Origin: Lentilactobacillus farraginis DSM 18382 = JCM 14108
GTDB lineage: Bacteria > Bacillota > Bacilli > Lactobacillales > Lactobacillaceae
Length of the DNA: 64,000 bases
Reading direction: 5' to 3'
Assembly (NCBI RefSeq): GCF_000583655.1
Contig: NZ_BAKI01000006.1
Location: forward strand, 1 to 64,000
Shown piece by piece: positions 25,648 to 35,165 of this stretch. The notes beneath the pieces were generated by a model that searched no databases, was not told where the DNA came from, and worked only from the letters and a program-made list of their open reading frames with translations. Position numbers and translations under genes: made by a program. Each line of letters opens with the position of its first letter. The stretch's first letter is position 1.

Positions 25648-28193
25648 TTACACGTTTGAAAATTTATGGTTATGGGAAATGGCTTGATACCGAGATTAAT
25701 TTTGACGGTCCTTTAGAAGCAATTTATGGGCCAAACGAGGCTGGTAAAAGTACCATTATCGATTTCATCATCTCAATTTTGTTTGGCTTTCAGAACAAAC
25801 GGCAAGCGATTCATGGACAATATATTCCCAAGGGTCGTCAGGATACATACGGTGGTGAAATCAGCTTTGAAAACCAGGGTCGACACTATCGACTTATCCG
25901 AACCAAGGGGCCTAAAGGCGGCACGGTTCAATTCTTTGATGCGGATCAACAGCTTCAATTGCCGGAAAGTAGCTATCAGCAGTTTATTTCGCCACTTGAA
26001 CGGGAGACGTACCAACAGCTGTTTTATTTTAATGGTGAGGATCAACAGACTGCCTATCAAATGAATGAAGCAGAGTTGCGGATGCGGATTCAACAAATCG
26101 GTGTAACGGATGCCGATCGGTGGTTTGACCTGCAAAAAAGTTTGGAAAAACAGGCGAAGGCGCTTTATACGCCTCGAGGCCGCAAACCTGAATTGAATAT
26201 TCAGTTAAAAAAGTATCAGGAATTAACAGATCAGCTGAAGTTGGCGGGAAATGATTACCCCGAGTATCAGGCTTTGAAGAAAAGCCAAGCCGAAGTAACT
26301 GACCAAATTAAAGTAAATCAGCTAAAGCTCAAACAACTTCAGAAACAAAGTCACGTGATTCAAAATCAGATGGCTGCATTGCCATTACTCAATAAATACC
26401 AGCAATTAAAGCCGGTAAACGAAGAGCAGCTTCGAAAAGGATTTGACGAGACTGATGTTTCGACCTTTCAAACATTGAATTCTCAAATCTCATCGTATCA
26501 GGATCAATTGGAAACCAATCAGCAGTCGCTAAGGATAAACCGGGAGCGATTAATCAAGTCGCCTTCACAAAAATTTTATGAACAGAATCAACAGCAAATT
26601 GACAGTCTGGCAGCTGAATTAAATGATATCAAGCAGCTGCTGCCAAGGCTGGCGTTTTTAAACGAGCAGTTAACCACCAATCAGCAGCAGATCCAAGCAG
26701 TTCAAAACCAACTTCCCCGCAATCGGGCGGGGCAGCTCCCACGGGCTTTTACTGATGCTGATTTAACTTACGTAATGACATTTGCCCATCAAGATGCGGC
26801 GACGACAATGCCGCATCAGAGACGCCGACAGCATGTTCAGGCGAGTCAGCCGGTTAACTTGTTTTATCTGCTTGCGGGTGGGTTGGCCTTGGCAGCGATT
26901 ATTTTCCATCAGCTGCCTTTTAGTTGGTTGGGTTATCTGGTTGCCGGACTTGTCGGCCGGTATGGCTATAATCAACAGCGGGGATCAAGTGGCCGCAAGG
27001 AAGAACAAACCGTTAAAGAAGTGGCGTCTCCGGTGGCAGAAGCCGATTCAAAATTAGCGGCCTTGACAAACCAATATGGCTTGGACGGGATTGACCAAAG
27101 TCAATGGCTGGCGATTCAGCCTGGCCTTAAACGATTGGCAGATTTAAAGAAACAGCAACTTCAGTATACCGAACAGCGGGATCACTACTTAAAAGAAGTC
27201 ACACAGTATCTTCAAAAGTGGCGGTTTGCCAGTGATTGGCTGCCACTTGGTAATGATGTCGAAACAACAATTCAAACAATTGATCAAATTGTTGCAGAGT
27301 GGCGGCAGCAAACAGCTGCTTATCAAAACCGGGAAAGTGGCTTGGCGGCTTATGAACAGGCAGTTAAACATGCCACGGCCAAACTTTCGGCAGCTCAGAC
27401 GCAATTAGAAGCCTTTTTACGAGAAAGAAACGTGACTTCCAATGACGGCTTTTCTGAAATTGTTCAGCAGCAGCGGACAATTCGGGCGAAGCTGACTCAA
27501 AAACAAGAAGTAATTGCGCAACTAAAAACGGTTAATATGTTTTCAAAACAAGAGATTGATCAAGCAGAGATTGAAGCAGATGCTCAGAAAATCAACAGTG
27601 AGCTGATGACAACTCAAGCAGCGCTGACACAATTGAATCAAAAGCAGGCACAGTTGGGCGTTCGAATAGAAGCTTTAATTAACAATGGCCGGTATGACGA
27701 TTTAAAGCAGCAGTTGGCAAATCAAAAGTCCGAAATAATTGACAATGTCCATCAATATCTGGCACTGCTTTTGACTAAGCAATGGCTTCAACGGGTATTG
27801 GACCTGGCCACCAAAGGGCGATTGCCCAAGGCAGTTAAGTTTGCCAGAAAATATTTCAGTATTTTAACGCAAGATCATTATCGGGATATTCAATTTGGTG
27901 ACCAAATTACGGTTACCCGTGCAGATGGTGAAACGTTTGCCATTAATGAGTTGTCAAAAGGGACTTTGGAACAATTATATCTGGCGTTGATTTTTTCGAT
28001 GGCCGTCGGTTTCAGTGATGATTACCCGCTACCGGTGATTATTGACGATGGTTTCATGAGCTTTGATTCGGAAAGAAAATCAGCCGCTTTTAAAATCATG
28101 ACAGAAATCAGTCAACGCACACAGGTCTTATATTTTTCGGCGCGTCATGAATTGCCGGCCAAGGCACATAAAATTAATTTAACCAAGCTTTAA
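25641..28193 (+). CDS. yhaN: YhaN-like AAA ATPase with coiled coil (SbcC/Rad50-like)
   Basis: 850 residues. N-terminal AAA_23/RecF-type P-loop GPNEAGKST near residues 31-39, then two very long Gln/Leu-rich coiled coils (about 170-350 and 470-740). Between them is a hydrophobic hairpin (LFYLLAGGLALAAIIF ... WLGYLVAGLVG) that may be a membrane anchor. The C-terminal half of the ATPase has the signature ELSKGTLEQLYLAL and Walker B VIIDDGFMSFD. It partners YhaO as the ATPase of a nuclease complex. The hydrophobic insertion distinguishes it from cytosolic SbcC. Confidence 0.83.
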   Translation: MLITRLKIYGYGKWLDTEINFDGPLEAIYGPNEAGKSTIIDFIISILFGFQNKRQAIHGQYIPKGRQDTYGGEISFENQGRHYRLIRTKGPKGGTVQFFDADQQLQLPESSYQQFISPLERETYQQLFYFNGEDQQTAYQMNEAELRMRIQQIGVTDADRWFDLQKSLEKQAKALYTPRGRKPELNIQLKKYQELTDQLKLAGNDYPEYQALKKSQAEVTDQIKVNQLKLKQLQKQSHVIQNQMAALPLLNKYQQLKPVNEEQLRKGFDETDVSTFQTLNSQISSYQDQLETNQQSLRINRERLIKSPSQKFYEQNQQQIDSLAAELNDIKQLLPRLAFLNEQLTTNQQQIQAVQNQLPRNRAGQLPRAFTDADLTYVMTFAHQDAATTMPHQRRRQHVQASQPVNLFYLLAGGLALAAIIFHQLPFSWLGYLVAGLVGRYGYNQQRGSSGRKEEQTVKEVASPVAEADSKLAALTNQYGLDGIDQSQWLAIQPGLKRLADLKKQQLQYTEQRDHYLKEVTQYLQKWRFASDWLPLGNDVETTIQTIDQIVAEWRQQTAAYQNRESGLAAYEQAVKHATAKLSAAQTQLEAFLRERNVTSNDGFSEIVQQQRTIRAKLTQKQEVIAQLKTVNMFSKQEIDQAEIEADAQKINSELMTTQAALTQLNQKQAQLGVRIEALINNGRYDDLKQQLANQKSEIIDNVHQYLALLLTKQWLQRVLDLATKGRLPKAVKFARKYFSILTQDHYRDIQFGDQITVTRADGETFAINELSKGTLEQLYLALIFSMAVGFSDDYPLPVIIDDGFMSFDSERKSAAFKIMTEISQRTQVLYFSARHELPAKAHKINLTKL

Positions 28194-28206
28194 GGGGGTT
28201 GACAAA

Positions 28207-29196
28207 ATGGCAAAACATTTAATGGATTTTGCGTTGGAAGCAGATTTTGAAACGTATGTTTTGATAAAAAACGCGGATAAGCGCGTGGCTAAAAACGGAA
28301 AATCCTTTCTTTCGATAACGTTTCAAGATCAATCAGGTCAAATTTCCGGTATGTATTGGGATGCAAGTGAGCAGGATGCCCAACAGTTTATCCCGGGGCG
28401 GGTGGTTTATTTAAAAGGTAAACGGGAAATGTACAAAGAGACCCCTCAAGTTAAAATTTACGAAATGCGGCTGGCCCGAGATAATGAACCGCATGATCCG
28501 TTAATGTTTGTTAAGCGGGCGCCTATGACCAGCCAGGAAATGAAAAACTACATTAACCAAACGATTTTTGAAATTACAAACGCAACGGAAAATCGAATTG
28601 TTCGGGCTTTGTTGAACCGACACGCCAAGGCTTTTTTTAGTTACCCGGCTGCTAAAAGCAATCACCATGATTTTGCCGGCGGACTGGCTTTTCATACAAT
28701 TTCAATTTTACGGCTGGCACATTCAGTTGTTAACCAGTACCCGGGAATTGATGCACCATTGTTGTATGCGGGGGCGATCCTGCATGATCTTGGCAAAACG
28801 GTTGAACTGTCCGGTCCGGTTGGAACTGAATATACACTTGCCGGTAATTTACTGGGTCATCTAAGTATTATCGACGCGGAAATTGTTGAAGCAGCGGATA
28901 AATTGGGAATCGATGGTCAAAATGAGGACCTGTTGTTACTTAGGCACATGGTTTTGGCACATCACGGCTTACTTGAATATGGTTCCCCTGAGCGACCAAA
29001 ATTATTGGAAGCTGAGATTCTTCATGATTTGGATGAGTTGGATGCATCGATTATGATGATTCAAGGGGCACTCGCAAACGTTAATCCTGGAGATTATTCT
29101 GATCGGGTCTTTGGATTAGATAATCGGCGCTTTTATAAGCCTCATCCGGGGAATCTGCCACGTCAGGAAGGCCAGGATCCAAGCCGATTATTCTAA
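28207..29196 (+). CDS. yhaM: 3'-5' exoribonuclease YhaM
   Basis: 329 residues. An N-terminal OB-fold (residues 12-95, ISGMYWDASEQD strand region) binds nucleic acid, followed by an HD domain with HHDFAGGLAFH, GAILHDLGKT and the downstream His residues of LAHHGLLEYG, which bind metal. The family degrades RNA and single-stranded DNA from the 3' end. Strong AAGGGGG site; it follows yhaN by 13 bases as the third gene of the operon. The insertion sequence begins three bases after its stop codon, so its native terminator has been displaced. Confidence 0.9.
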   Translation: MAKHLMDFALEADFETYVLIKNADKRVAKNGKSFLSITFQDQSGQISGMYWDASEQDAQQFIPGRVVYLKGKREMYKETPQVKIYEMRLARDNEPHDPLMFVKRAPMTSQEMKNYINQTIFEITNATENRIVRALLNRHAKAFFSYPAAKSNHHDFAGGLAFHTISILRLAHSVVNQYPGIDAPLLYAGAILHDLGKTVELSGPVGTEYTLAGNLLGHLSIIDAEIVEAADKLGIDGQNEDLLLLRHMVLAHHGLLEYGSPERPKLLEAEILHDLDELDASIMMIQGALANVNPGDYSDRVFGLDNRRFYKPHPGNLPRQEGQDPSRLF

Positions 29197-29267
29197 TTAG
29201 AACCTGTTTTTAATCTTTGTTAGACCGAATCCCTTTTGATACAATTTCATTAAAAAGGTGATTTTAG

Positions 29268-29594
29268 ATGATTGGTTATCCCAGTGACATTACGCGTCAG
29301 CAATTTGAACTAATTCGACCTGATTTAGAAGCCGTGCGGCAACGCACGCGACCACGCCAAGTGGATCTCTACGAGATCTTTAATGCCGTTCTCTATATTC
29401 TCCGTACCGGATCTCAATGGCGTCAGTTACCCCATGACTTTCCAAGGTGGCAAACGGTTTATGGTTACTTTCGTCGCTGGTCAGAACCAATTGATGAAGT
29501 TGGCCATAGCCAGTTAGATTTAATCTTAAAAAAATTGTCGATCAAGGTCGATTACACATGGGCCGTTCGGCACCCACTTCATTCATCATTTTAG
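29268..29594 (+). CDS. IS5-family transposase OrfA
   Basis: 108 residues with the N-terminal DUF4096-like domain: the conserved segments RQVDLYEIFNAVLYILRTGSQWRQLP and WQTVYGYFRRWS are typical of IS5-family DNA-binding regions. The heptamer A AAA AAA at 29528-29534 is in the right register for -1 slippage; one base back, the frame runs straight into the DDE domain of OrfB (IVDQGRLHMGRSAP). The terminal part after the slip site (TWAVRHPLHSSF) is out-of-frame tail. Confidence 0.82.
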   Translation: MIGYPSDITRQQFELIRPDLEAVRQRTRPRQVDLYEIFNAVLYILRTGSQWRQLPHDFPRWQTVYGYFRRWSEPIDEVGHSQLDLILKKLSIKVDYTWAVRHPLHSSF

Positions 29595-30054
29595 ATGCTC
29601 AAAGTGTTAAAAATACTGAAACGGCTGAAAACAAAGGCTATGATGGTGGCAAAAAAATCTCCGGCATCAAACGCCATCTCGCCGTGGATATCAATGGTTG
29701 GCCGCAGGCATTCACATCACGACGGCTAACGTTTCTGAACGTGATGGCGCGGTAGCGTTACTGGCTTTGAACTCGGAACAGTTTCGTTTAGTTAAACGGG
29801 TAATGGCCGATGGAGGCTACACCGGAGAAAATTTTGCAGGGTTGGTTCAAAGCACAATTGGTGCTGAAATGATCATCGCTAAACAAAGTGATTTGAAGCA
29901 TGGGCGAATAACCCCACAGCGGTGGGTGGTTGAACGATCCTTTAGTTGGTTGGATAAATGTCGGCGCCTATGGCGCAACTGCGAACGTTACCTACAAACT
30001 AGTCGAATTATGGTAGCTTTAGCCTTCATTAGGCTTTTATTGAAACGCTATTAA
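29535..30054 (+). pseudogene. IS5-family transposase OrfB (DDE_Tnp_1), frameshifted
   Basis: Continues OrfA after -1 slippage. The first catalytic Asp is in FIILDAQSVKNT, the second in VMADGGYTGENF, and the Glu in WVVERSFSWLDKCRRL, so the DDE triad is complete. Near 29708-29712 one base is missing (PQA-IHITTANVSERDG across the break), which would inactivate the transposase if real. The slip type matches the suspected sequencing errors, so the element may in fact be functional. Confidence 0.78.
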
Positions 30055-30128
30055 AGATTAAAAACAGGTTCTTAGCAGTCATGAAAGGATTACCGGAAAC
30101 AAGTACAAGTAAATGCTTTTTAGCCAAC

Positions 30129-30170
30129 CAAAAAGGGCCATGACAACTTTAATGTCATAGTCCTTTTTGA
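30129..30170 (-). terminator. terminator of prsA
   Basis: AAAAAGGGCCATGACA pairs with TGTCATAGTCCTTTTT with one mismatch, giving a T-rich tail on the minus strand, just after the prsA stop. Confidence 0.75.
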
Positions 30171-30185
30171 TTAGCTATTTAAAAA

Positions 30186-31066
30186 TTACTTCTTTTTAGA
30201 TGAAGTTGAGAGGTAATCAGATAAGACGTTTTGAAGGTCTTTGTCTTGGATGGAAACGTTACCTTTCTTCAAGACTTTTGATACAACTGAATGCAATGTG
30301 TCGCTGTCAGCCAAACGCTTGTCAACGATTTGCGTCTTCAGTTCACTTTCATGGTCTTTGTAAGTTCCCTTTGCAGGGTGGTTAACCATCTGAATGACTT
30401 GATAGCCATACTGAGTTTTAACCGGAGTCTTGGTATATTCACCATTCTTCAGCTTGAAAGCAGCTTTCTTGAAGTTGGTATCAAGAGAAGTGTTGGTGTT
30501 GTCAAATGGTGAGATCCGGCCGCCTTTATTTTTGGTAGCAGTATCGGTTGAGTACTTCTTGGCTAGACTTGAGAAGCTCTTGCCGGCCTTAAGTTGTTTA
30601 ATAACATTTTCAGCAATTGACTTCTTGGAAACCAGAATTTGGTTAACCGTAACTTTTGGTTGGTAAGACTTAAACTGTTTCTTCAACTGGGCATCGGTAA
30701 ACTTGGTGTTGTCCCGAACAGCCTGTTGGAGTAAAAGATTTGAACGGATCGAATCTTTTAACTGTGAAGCAGTCATACCGTTTTGCTGAAGAACCGCATT
30801 GAATGATGAACCGTATTGCTTCTTGTATTTATTGAATTGCTTGTTAACAGTTGAATCCTTAACTTTTTTACCATATTGTTTTTCCAAAACTTTGTTAAGA
30901 ATCATTTGCTGCAATACTTGTTTACCACTTGATGTACCTTCAAGCTGCTGTAATAAGCACTTTCGGTAATCTTACCGCCATCGGTAGTCGCAACTGTTTT
31001 GCTGCCACAGGCTGCAAGCGTAAAACTCATGAGTACTCCGGCTAAAACGATTAGCCATTTTTTCAT
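30186..31066 (-). pseudogene. prsA: foldase lipoprotein PrsA (parvulin-type PPIase), frameshifted
   Basis: Extracytoplasmic peptidyl-prolyl isomerase that helps secreted proteins fold. The ATG at 31064-31066 begins a lipoprotein signal peptide with lipobox LAAC (lipid-modified Cys20). Then comes an N-terminal chaperone helix region, and a parvulin domain with [21 protein letters not shown] and [10 protein letters not shown]. Near 30936-30938 one G is missing ([15 protein letters not shown] across the break). Joined length is about 293 residues, normal for the family. Downstream of hit and the coiled-coil gene on the same strand. Confidence 0.88.
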
Positions 31067-31195
31067 ACAAAAACACATCCATTTCTACAATAGTATTCGT
31101 TTGTAAAGCAAACGTTCCGTACAATAATAACATATTATTGGCGACAAACATAAGCCATTGTTGAACTTAAACAAAAATTCATAAAATGAACATTA

Positions 31196-31504
31196 TCATT
31201 GCTTCATTTTCGAAGCGTATTTGTTAATTTCATCAATTCTGGGCTGAATCTGAAATTGCGCTTCGTCAATATCACGTTGAATCGCTGTTAAGGCCTTTTC
31301 CAATTCAGGCATGCGCGTTTTAAGTTCAGCGACAGACTGCTTTAAATTCTGATAGGCGGCCTGCCAATTCTTGTAAGCCTGTTTTTTCTCGCGGAGATTT
31401 TCGTTAACTCGGCGGACAAACATTGTCGGCGTTTCTTTGTTACTGTATAAGTAAACACCAAATAAAAAGGCCGCCGAACCAAGCATTTTTATTCCGGTCT
31501 TCAT
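31196..31504 (-). CDS. coiled-coil membrane-anchored protein (YtxH-like)
   Basis: 102 residues. One N-terminal hydrophobic helix (about residues 5-22) is followed by an extended charged coiled coil to the C-terminus (REKKQAYKNWQAAYQNLKQ ...). It sits two bases downstream of hit, so it is co-transcribed, and upstream of prsA. Lactobacillaceae often have a small protein of this plan here. Function unknown. Confidence 0.6.
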   Translation of the reverse strand: MKTGIKMLGSAAFLFGVYLYSNKETPTMFVRRVNENLREKKQAYKNWQAAYQNLKQSVAELKTRMPELEKALTAIQRDIDEAQFQIQPRIDEINKYASKMKQ

Positions 31505-31506
31505 AA

Positions 31507-31935
31507 TCAGTCTCCTATATGGTCGATGATGTTGGTTTGGATCTTCTTCAAATCGTCTGGTGAGTATTTATTGGAGTTATCTTTGAAGATCATCGCAAAA
31601 TCGTCATGGGTCGTGTAACGGGGAACTAAGTGGAAATGGGAGTGAAATACTGATTGGTAGGCAATTTGGCCATTGTTGTTAACGATATTCATCCCCTTAA
31701 TATCAGGATTTGACGCTTTAATTGCCCGAGCGATTTTGGGAATTCGGGAAAAGACCTGTGCGGCAAGTTCCGGGTCATACTCGAAAATGTTGGCAATATG
31801 TTTTTTTGGAATAACAAGTGTGTGTCCCGGGGTCCCTTGGGAAATATCCAAAAACGCTTTGACAACATCATCTTCGTAAATCGTGTAGCTGGGAATTTCG
31901 TTTCTGACAATTTTACAAAAAATACAATCTTTCAA
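31507..31935 (-). CDS. hit: HIT-family nucleotide hydrolase/transferase
   Basis: 142 residues. The N-terminal CIFCKI motif and a second lone Cys fit the usual zinc-less or partial zinc knuckle of Hint proteins. The histidine triad FHSHFHLVPR lies near residue 98, and the NNGQIAYQSV segment precedes it. The family hydrolyses adenosine 5'-monophosphoramidates or dinucleotides. It is divergent from ecsA, and a TATAAT box lies on the minus strand near 31970. Confidence 0.88.
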   Translation of the reverse strand: MKDCIFCKIVRNEIPSYTIYEDDVVKAFLDISQGTPGHTLVIPKKHIANIFEYDPELAAQVFSRIPKIARAIKASNPDIKGMNIVNNNGQIAYQSVFHSHFHLVPRYTTHDDFAMIFKDNSNKYSPDDLKKIQTNIIDHIGD

Positions 31936-32020
31936 AAGCGTTACCTTCTTTCTGTTAATACTATCAAATATTATAACATCAATGTCGGTTGGAACCGATT
32001 CAAAGAGCGATTTTCTATGT

Positions 32021-32026
32021 TATAAT
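32021..32026 (+). promoter_or_regulatory. -10 element of ecsA operon
   Basis: TATAAT about 62 bp before the ecsA start. A minus-strand TATAAT for hit lies some 50 bp to the left, so divergent promoters share this 150-bp gap. No convincing -35 is seen for either. Confidence 0.4.
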
Positions 32027-32088
32027 TTGATCTGTATCTAATTTTACTGATGAAATGAATTAAAATATAAGAATTGTGGAGTGAAAAA

Positions 32089-32826
32089 ATGACCTTACAA
32101 GTTTCCAATCTTGTTGGTGGATATTCCCAAGTTCCCGTTTTAAAGGATGTCACTTTCGATGTTAAAGATGGTGAATTGGTTGGGCTGATCGGGCTTAACG
32201 GCGCCGGCAAATCCACCACAATCAATCATATTATCGGTTTATTAACCCCGTTTAAAGGAAACGTCAAAATCAATGGGGTTGCCATTAACGATGACGTCAA
32301 GAAGTATAAGGAGCAAATTGCCTATATTCCTGAACAGCCGATTGTTTATAAAGAACTAACGTTAAAAGAACACTTGGAAATGACGATGCTGGCCTATAAT
32401 CTGGATCAGCAGGCGGCTTGGAAGCGCGCTGATAAGCTGCTGAAAATTTTTCGATTAGATAATAAGCTGAATTGGTTTCCGGATAATTTTTCAAAAGGTA
32501 TGCGCCAGAAAGTCATGATTGTCTGTGCGTTTTTGACCAATGCCAAACTGTTCATTATCGACGAACCGTTTTTGGGGTTGGACCCTTTGGCGGTTAATGA
32601 TTTGCTTAATTTGATCTCCGAGCGAAAAAAGCAGGGTGCCAGTATTTTGATGTCCACGCACGTGTTAGACACGGCACAGCGGTACTGCGATCGATTTGTT
32701 TTGCTTCATGATGGTAAAGTAAGAACGGAAGGCACGCTGGCACAGCTGCAGGCTCTCTTCCCGGAGGCTGGCGAGTCGTTAAACGACATCTACCTGACTT
32801 TGGCAAGGGAAGGCGATGCATCATGA
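32089..32826 (+). CDS. ecsA: ABC transporter ATPase EcsA
   Basis: About 245 residues from the ATG at 32089, which follows GTGGAGTG; an upstream TTG in frame lies before that site. Walker A GLNGAGKST, Q-loop PEQP, signature FSKGMRQKV and Walker B LFIIDEPFLGLD are all present. The Ecs transporter is linked in Bacillus and Staphylococcus to membrane protease (RasP) function, secretion and peptide export. Overlaps ecsB by four bases; divergent from hit. Confidence 0.85.
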   Translation: MTLQVSNLVGGYSQVPVLKDVTFDVKDGELVGLIGLNGAGKSTTINHIIGLLTPFKGNVKINGVAINDDVKKYKEQIAYIPEQPIVYKELTLKEHLEMTMLAYNLDQQAAWKRADKLLKIFRLDNKLNWFPDNFSKGMRQKVMIVCAFLTNAKLFIIDEPFLGLDPLAVNDLLNLISERKKQGASILMSTHVLDTAQRYCDRFVLLHDGKVRTEGTLAQLQALFPEAGESLNDIYLTLAREGDAS

Positions 32827-34046
32827 AAAACCTGTTTAAAAAGCGATTGGGCGCTCATTTAACCGAGCTTATGAAGTATCTGAGACTGGTATTTAATGAT
32901 TATTTTGTTTTGGCACTGGTGTTTATGATTGGTGGCTTGGGTTATTACTATTCAAACGCGTTAAAGGGGTTGACCACTGGTTTGTGGTGGGCACCGCTTT
33001 TAATTATCGGTGTTTTGCTGATTAGCGTCCAAACCGGTAGGCTGGCAACTTTGATTGAAGCACCCGACTATGTTTTCTTGCTGCCAAAAGAAGCAGCATT
33101 AATCAATTATCTCAGGCGGGCTTTTTGGTACAGTACGATTCTGGCAAGTCTGATTCAGGTTCTATTCTGGATCGTCCTGATGCCTTTCGTTCAAAGAACA
33201 GTAGCTGCTACGACAGCGCAGCTGTTTGCACTGCTGGCAACAGTTATTTTTTTGAAAATTGCTTGGTTAAACGCTGATTTTGCCAGAAAATATCACCTTT
33301 CACAAAAGTGGCTTGGCAATCGGTGGCTGTTCAGACTGGTTGTTCCGGTAATTATTTTGGCAGTTTGCCTGTACGGCAATTATTTTTTGGGTGCCGGTTT
33401 GGCTGCAATTGTCATGCTTGGCGGCTTGGCTGTTCAGCATACTTGGCAGAAGCGGTCAGTTGATTGGCAGATATTGATTGCTGATGAAAACAGTCGAATG
33501 CATTCGATCTACCAATTTTTTAATTTGTTTACGGATGTGCCGTCACTTAGTGGGGCGGTCAGACGTCGCCGCTACCTGGATTGGTTATTTCACGGGATTA
33601 AGCTGCTGCCGGCCAATACGTATCTTTACCTTTATGCGCATGGAATCGTCCGGGACAATGAAATGAGTGGGCTATATGCCAGATTGACGGTAATTGGCAC
33701 TCTGCTGCTGGTATTTGTTAAGGGAACGTTTTTGCCGATTGTCCTGAGCTTATTGTTTATTTATTTAATCGGATTTCAAATGATTCCGTTTTATTTTCAT
33801 TATGATGACAATGCCTTTGTGCATATCTATCCAGTCACAACTGATTTTCAGATGAAAAATTTTCAACGGGTATTGCTGTTGATGATGGGCACAGTAGCGG
33901 TAATTTTTGCGATAACTGTTACGATTGTAAATTTAACAACGCCAACGACAATTATTGGGGTCGTTCTTTGTGAACTGGTGGAACTTTGGGGATTTATTTT
34001 TATGTATGTCCCGAAAAGAATTAAGAAAAGTGAATTTGTCAGATAA
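32823..34046 (+). CDS. ecsB: ABC transporter permease EcsB
   Basis: 407 residues with a basic N-terminus (KNLFKKRLGAHLTELMKYLRLVFNDY) followed by about eight to ten hydrophobic helices. A conserved soluble loop contains the double Arg of SGAVRRRRYLDW. Family length is about 400. The EcsC gene found in some genera is absent here, and trmB follows instead. Start overlaps ecsA stop. Confidence 0.82.
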   Translation: MKNLFKKRLGAHLTELMKYLRLVFNDYFVLALVFMIGGLGYYYSNALKGLTTGLWWAPLLIIGVLLISVQTGRLATLIEAPDYVFLLPKEAALINYLRRAFWYSTILASLIQVLFWIVLMPFVQRTVAATTAQLFALLATVIFLKIAWLNADFARKYHLSQKWLGNRWLFRLVVPVIILAVCLYGNYFLGAGLAAIVMLGGLAVQHTWQKRSVDWQILIADENSRMHSIYQFFNLFTDVPSLSGAVRRRRYLDWLFHGIKLLPANTYLYLYAHGIVRDNEMSGLYARLTVIGTLLLVFVKGTFLPIVLSLLFIYLIGFQMIPFYFHYDDNAFVHIYPVTTDFQMKNFQRVLLLMMGTVAVIFAITVTIVNLTTPTTIIGVVLCELVELWGFIFMYVPKRIKKSEFVR

Positions 34047-34076
34047 TTAAAAAATTAATATGAAGAGGTGAATCCC

Positions 34077-34718
34077 GTGCGTGTGAGAAACAAACCATGG
34101 GCTGATGGGTACATTAAAGCCCATTCGGATTATATTGTGACTGATCCTAAAAACTGGTTGGGCAAATGGCAGGATCGCTTTGAAAAAAAACAGCCGTTAA
34201 ACGTTGAAGTCGGTACTGGTAAAGGTCAGTTTATCATTCGAAATGCCCAAGAGCATCCCGAAATTAACTACATTGGTGTTGAATTACAAAAATCGGTAAT
34301 TGCAACGGCGCTTCGAAAATTTATGGAAGCCCCGCTGCCCAATCTTCAGTTTGTACTGACAGATGGCGCCGACTTGGATGAAATCTTTTTGGCGGATGAA
34401 ATTCAAAAGATCTTTTTGAATTTTTCGGATCCCTGGCCTAAAAAACGGCATGCCAAAAGACGATTGACATCACCGAATTTTTTAAAAAACTATCAAAAGG
34501 TTTTGGCTCCCCAAGGAGATATCGAATTTAAAACCGATAACCGGGGACTGTTTGAATATACCTTGGTAACGATGAATCATTTCCCAATGACGTTTGATTA
34601 TGTATCATTGGACCTGCACCAGTCCCCTGAAAATGAAACCAATATCGAAACCGAATATGAAGAAAAGTTCAGTCCAAATGGGCCGATTTATAAATTAATT
34701 GCTCATTTCAATTCATAA
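34077..34718 (+). CDS. trmB: tRNA (guanine-N7-)-methyltransferase
   Basis: About 213 residues; I take the GTG at 34077 (MRVRNKPWAD, as in other TrmB proteins), six bases after AGAGGTGA, rather than the GTG at 34068 inside that site. SAM-binding motif EVGTGKGQF and the family signature FLNFSDPWPKKRHAKRRL are present, plus the C-terminal substrate loop. It makes m7G46 in the tRNA variable loop. Its 3' end overlaps the convergent gene by 16 bases. Confidence 0.92.
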   Translation: MRVRNKPWADGYIKAHSDYIVTDPKNWLGKWQDRFEKKQPLNVEVGTGKGQFIIRNAQEHPEINYIGVELQKSVIATALRKFMEAPLPNLQFVLTDGADLDEIFLADEIQKIFLNFSDPWPKKRHAKRRLTSPNFLKNYQKVLAPQGDIEFKTDNRGLFEYTLVTMNHFPMTFDYVSLDLHQSPENETNIETEYEEKFSPNGPIYKLIAHFNS

Positions 34719-35023
34719 ACCGTCTGGTTGACAATTTGATTCGTTGAATAATCAAACCAAAACTCATGAACCTCGACTCGGCCATTGGCTAATTGATAAT
34801 TATAGCCAAAGTGCCATAACGAAGAGGACGTAACTGGTAAAATACCCCAATGACCGAGATACTTGCCGGGTTGATCAACAAGTCGATGTTCTTGAATAAT
34901 TTGATTTAAAAGCCTTTCGCTGGCGCGTGATTTCTGGTAATCTTTATTCAGACTAAAAATTGTGCAGGCGCCTGTTATCAAGCCTGCAAACGCCAAATTT
35001 CGATAAATAGTATTGAATGTCAT
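34703..35023 (-). CDS. conserved hypothetical protein with N-terminal anchor
   Basis: 106 residues from the ATG at 35021-35023, which has AAAGGTGAG upstream. A hydrophobic segment (residues 10-24) is followed by a soluble domain with HWGILP, WHFGYNYQLANGRVEVHEFWFDY and a final NQTVYELK. This looks like a PepSY-like beta-hairpin plus helix, but I am not sure of the family. Convergent with trmB, with a 16-bp overlap of coding ends and no terminator between. Confidence 0.6.
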   Translation of the reverse strand: MTFNTIYRNLAFAGLITGACTIFSLNKDYQKSRASERLLNQIIQEHRLVDQPGKYLGHWGILPVTSSSLWHFGYNYQLANGRVEVHEFWFDYSTNQIVNQTVYELK

Positions 35024-35094
35024 CACTGTCTCACCTTTTTTATGGTTTAAATTTAGTATACCGCTTATAGTGGGCCGGTATCGAGCAAATGCAT

Positions 35095-35122
35095 ATGACA
35101 ATTTGACATTATGCGATATAAT
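35095..35122 (+). promoter_or_regulatory. promoter of the thioredoxin-ytpR operon
   Basis: -35 ATGACA (35095-35100) and -10 TATAAT (35117-35122), spacing 16 bp, 43 bp before the start codon. Confidence 0.55.
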
Positions 35123-35165
35123 TTAGTTACTTACTAAATGGAAGTACGGAAGGATGAATTAATTA

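Larger units (their letters stand above)
29200..30071 (+). mobile_element. IS5-family insertion sequence, 872 bp, both ends intact
   Basis: Perfect 19-bp terminal inverted repeats (GAACCTGTTTTTAATCTTT at 29200-29218, its complement at 30053-30071) are flanked by a 3-bp target duplication TTA (29197-29199 and 30072-30074). The transposase is carried in two frames joined by an A7 slippage site, as in the IS427/IS1031-like groups. A further single-base slip at about 29710 interrupts orfB. It is inserted immediately behind the yhaM stop codon. Confidence 0.9.
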
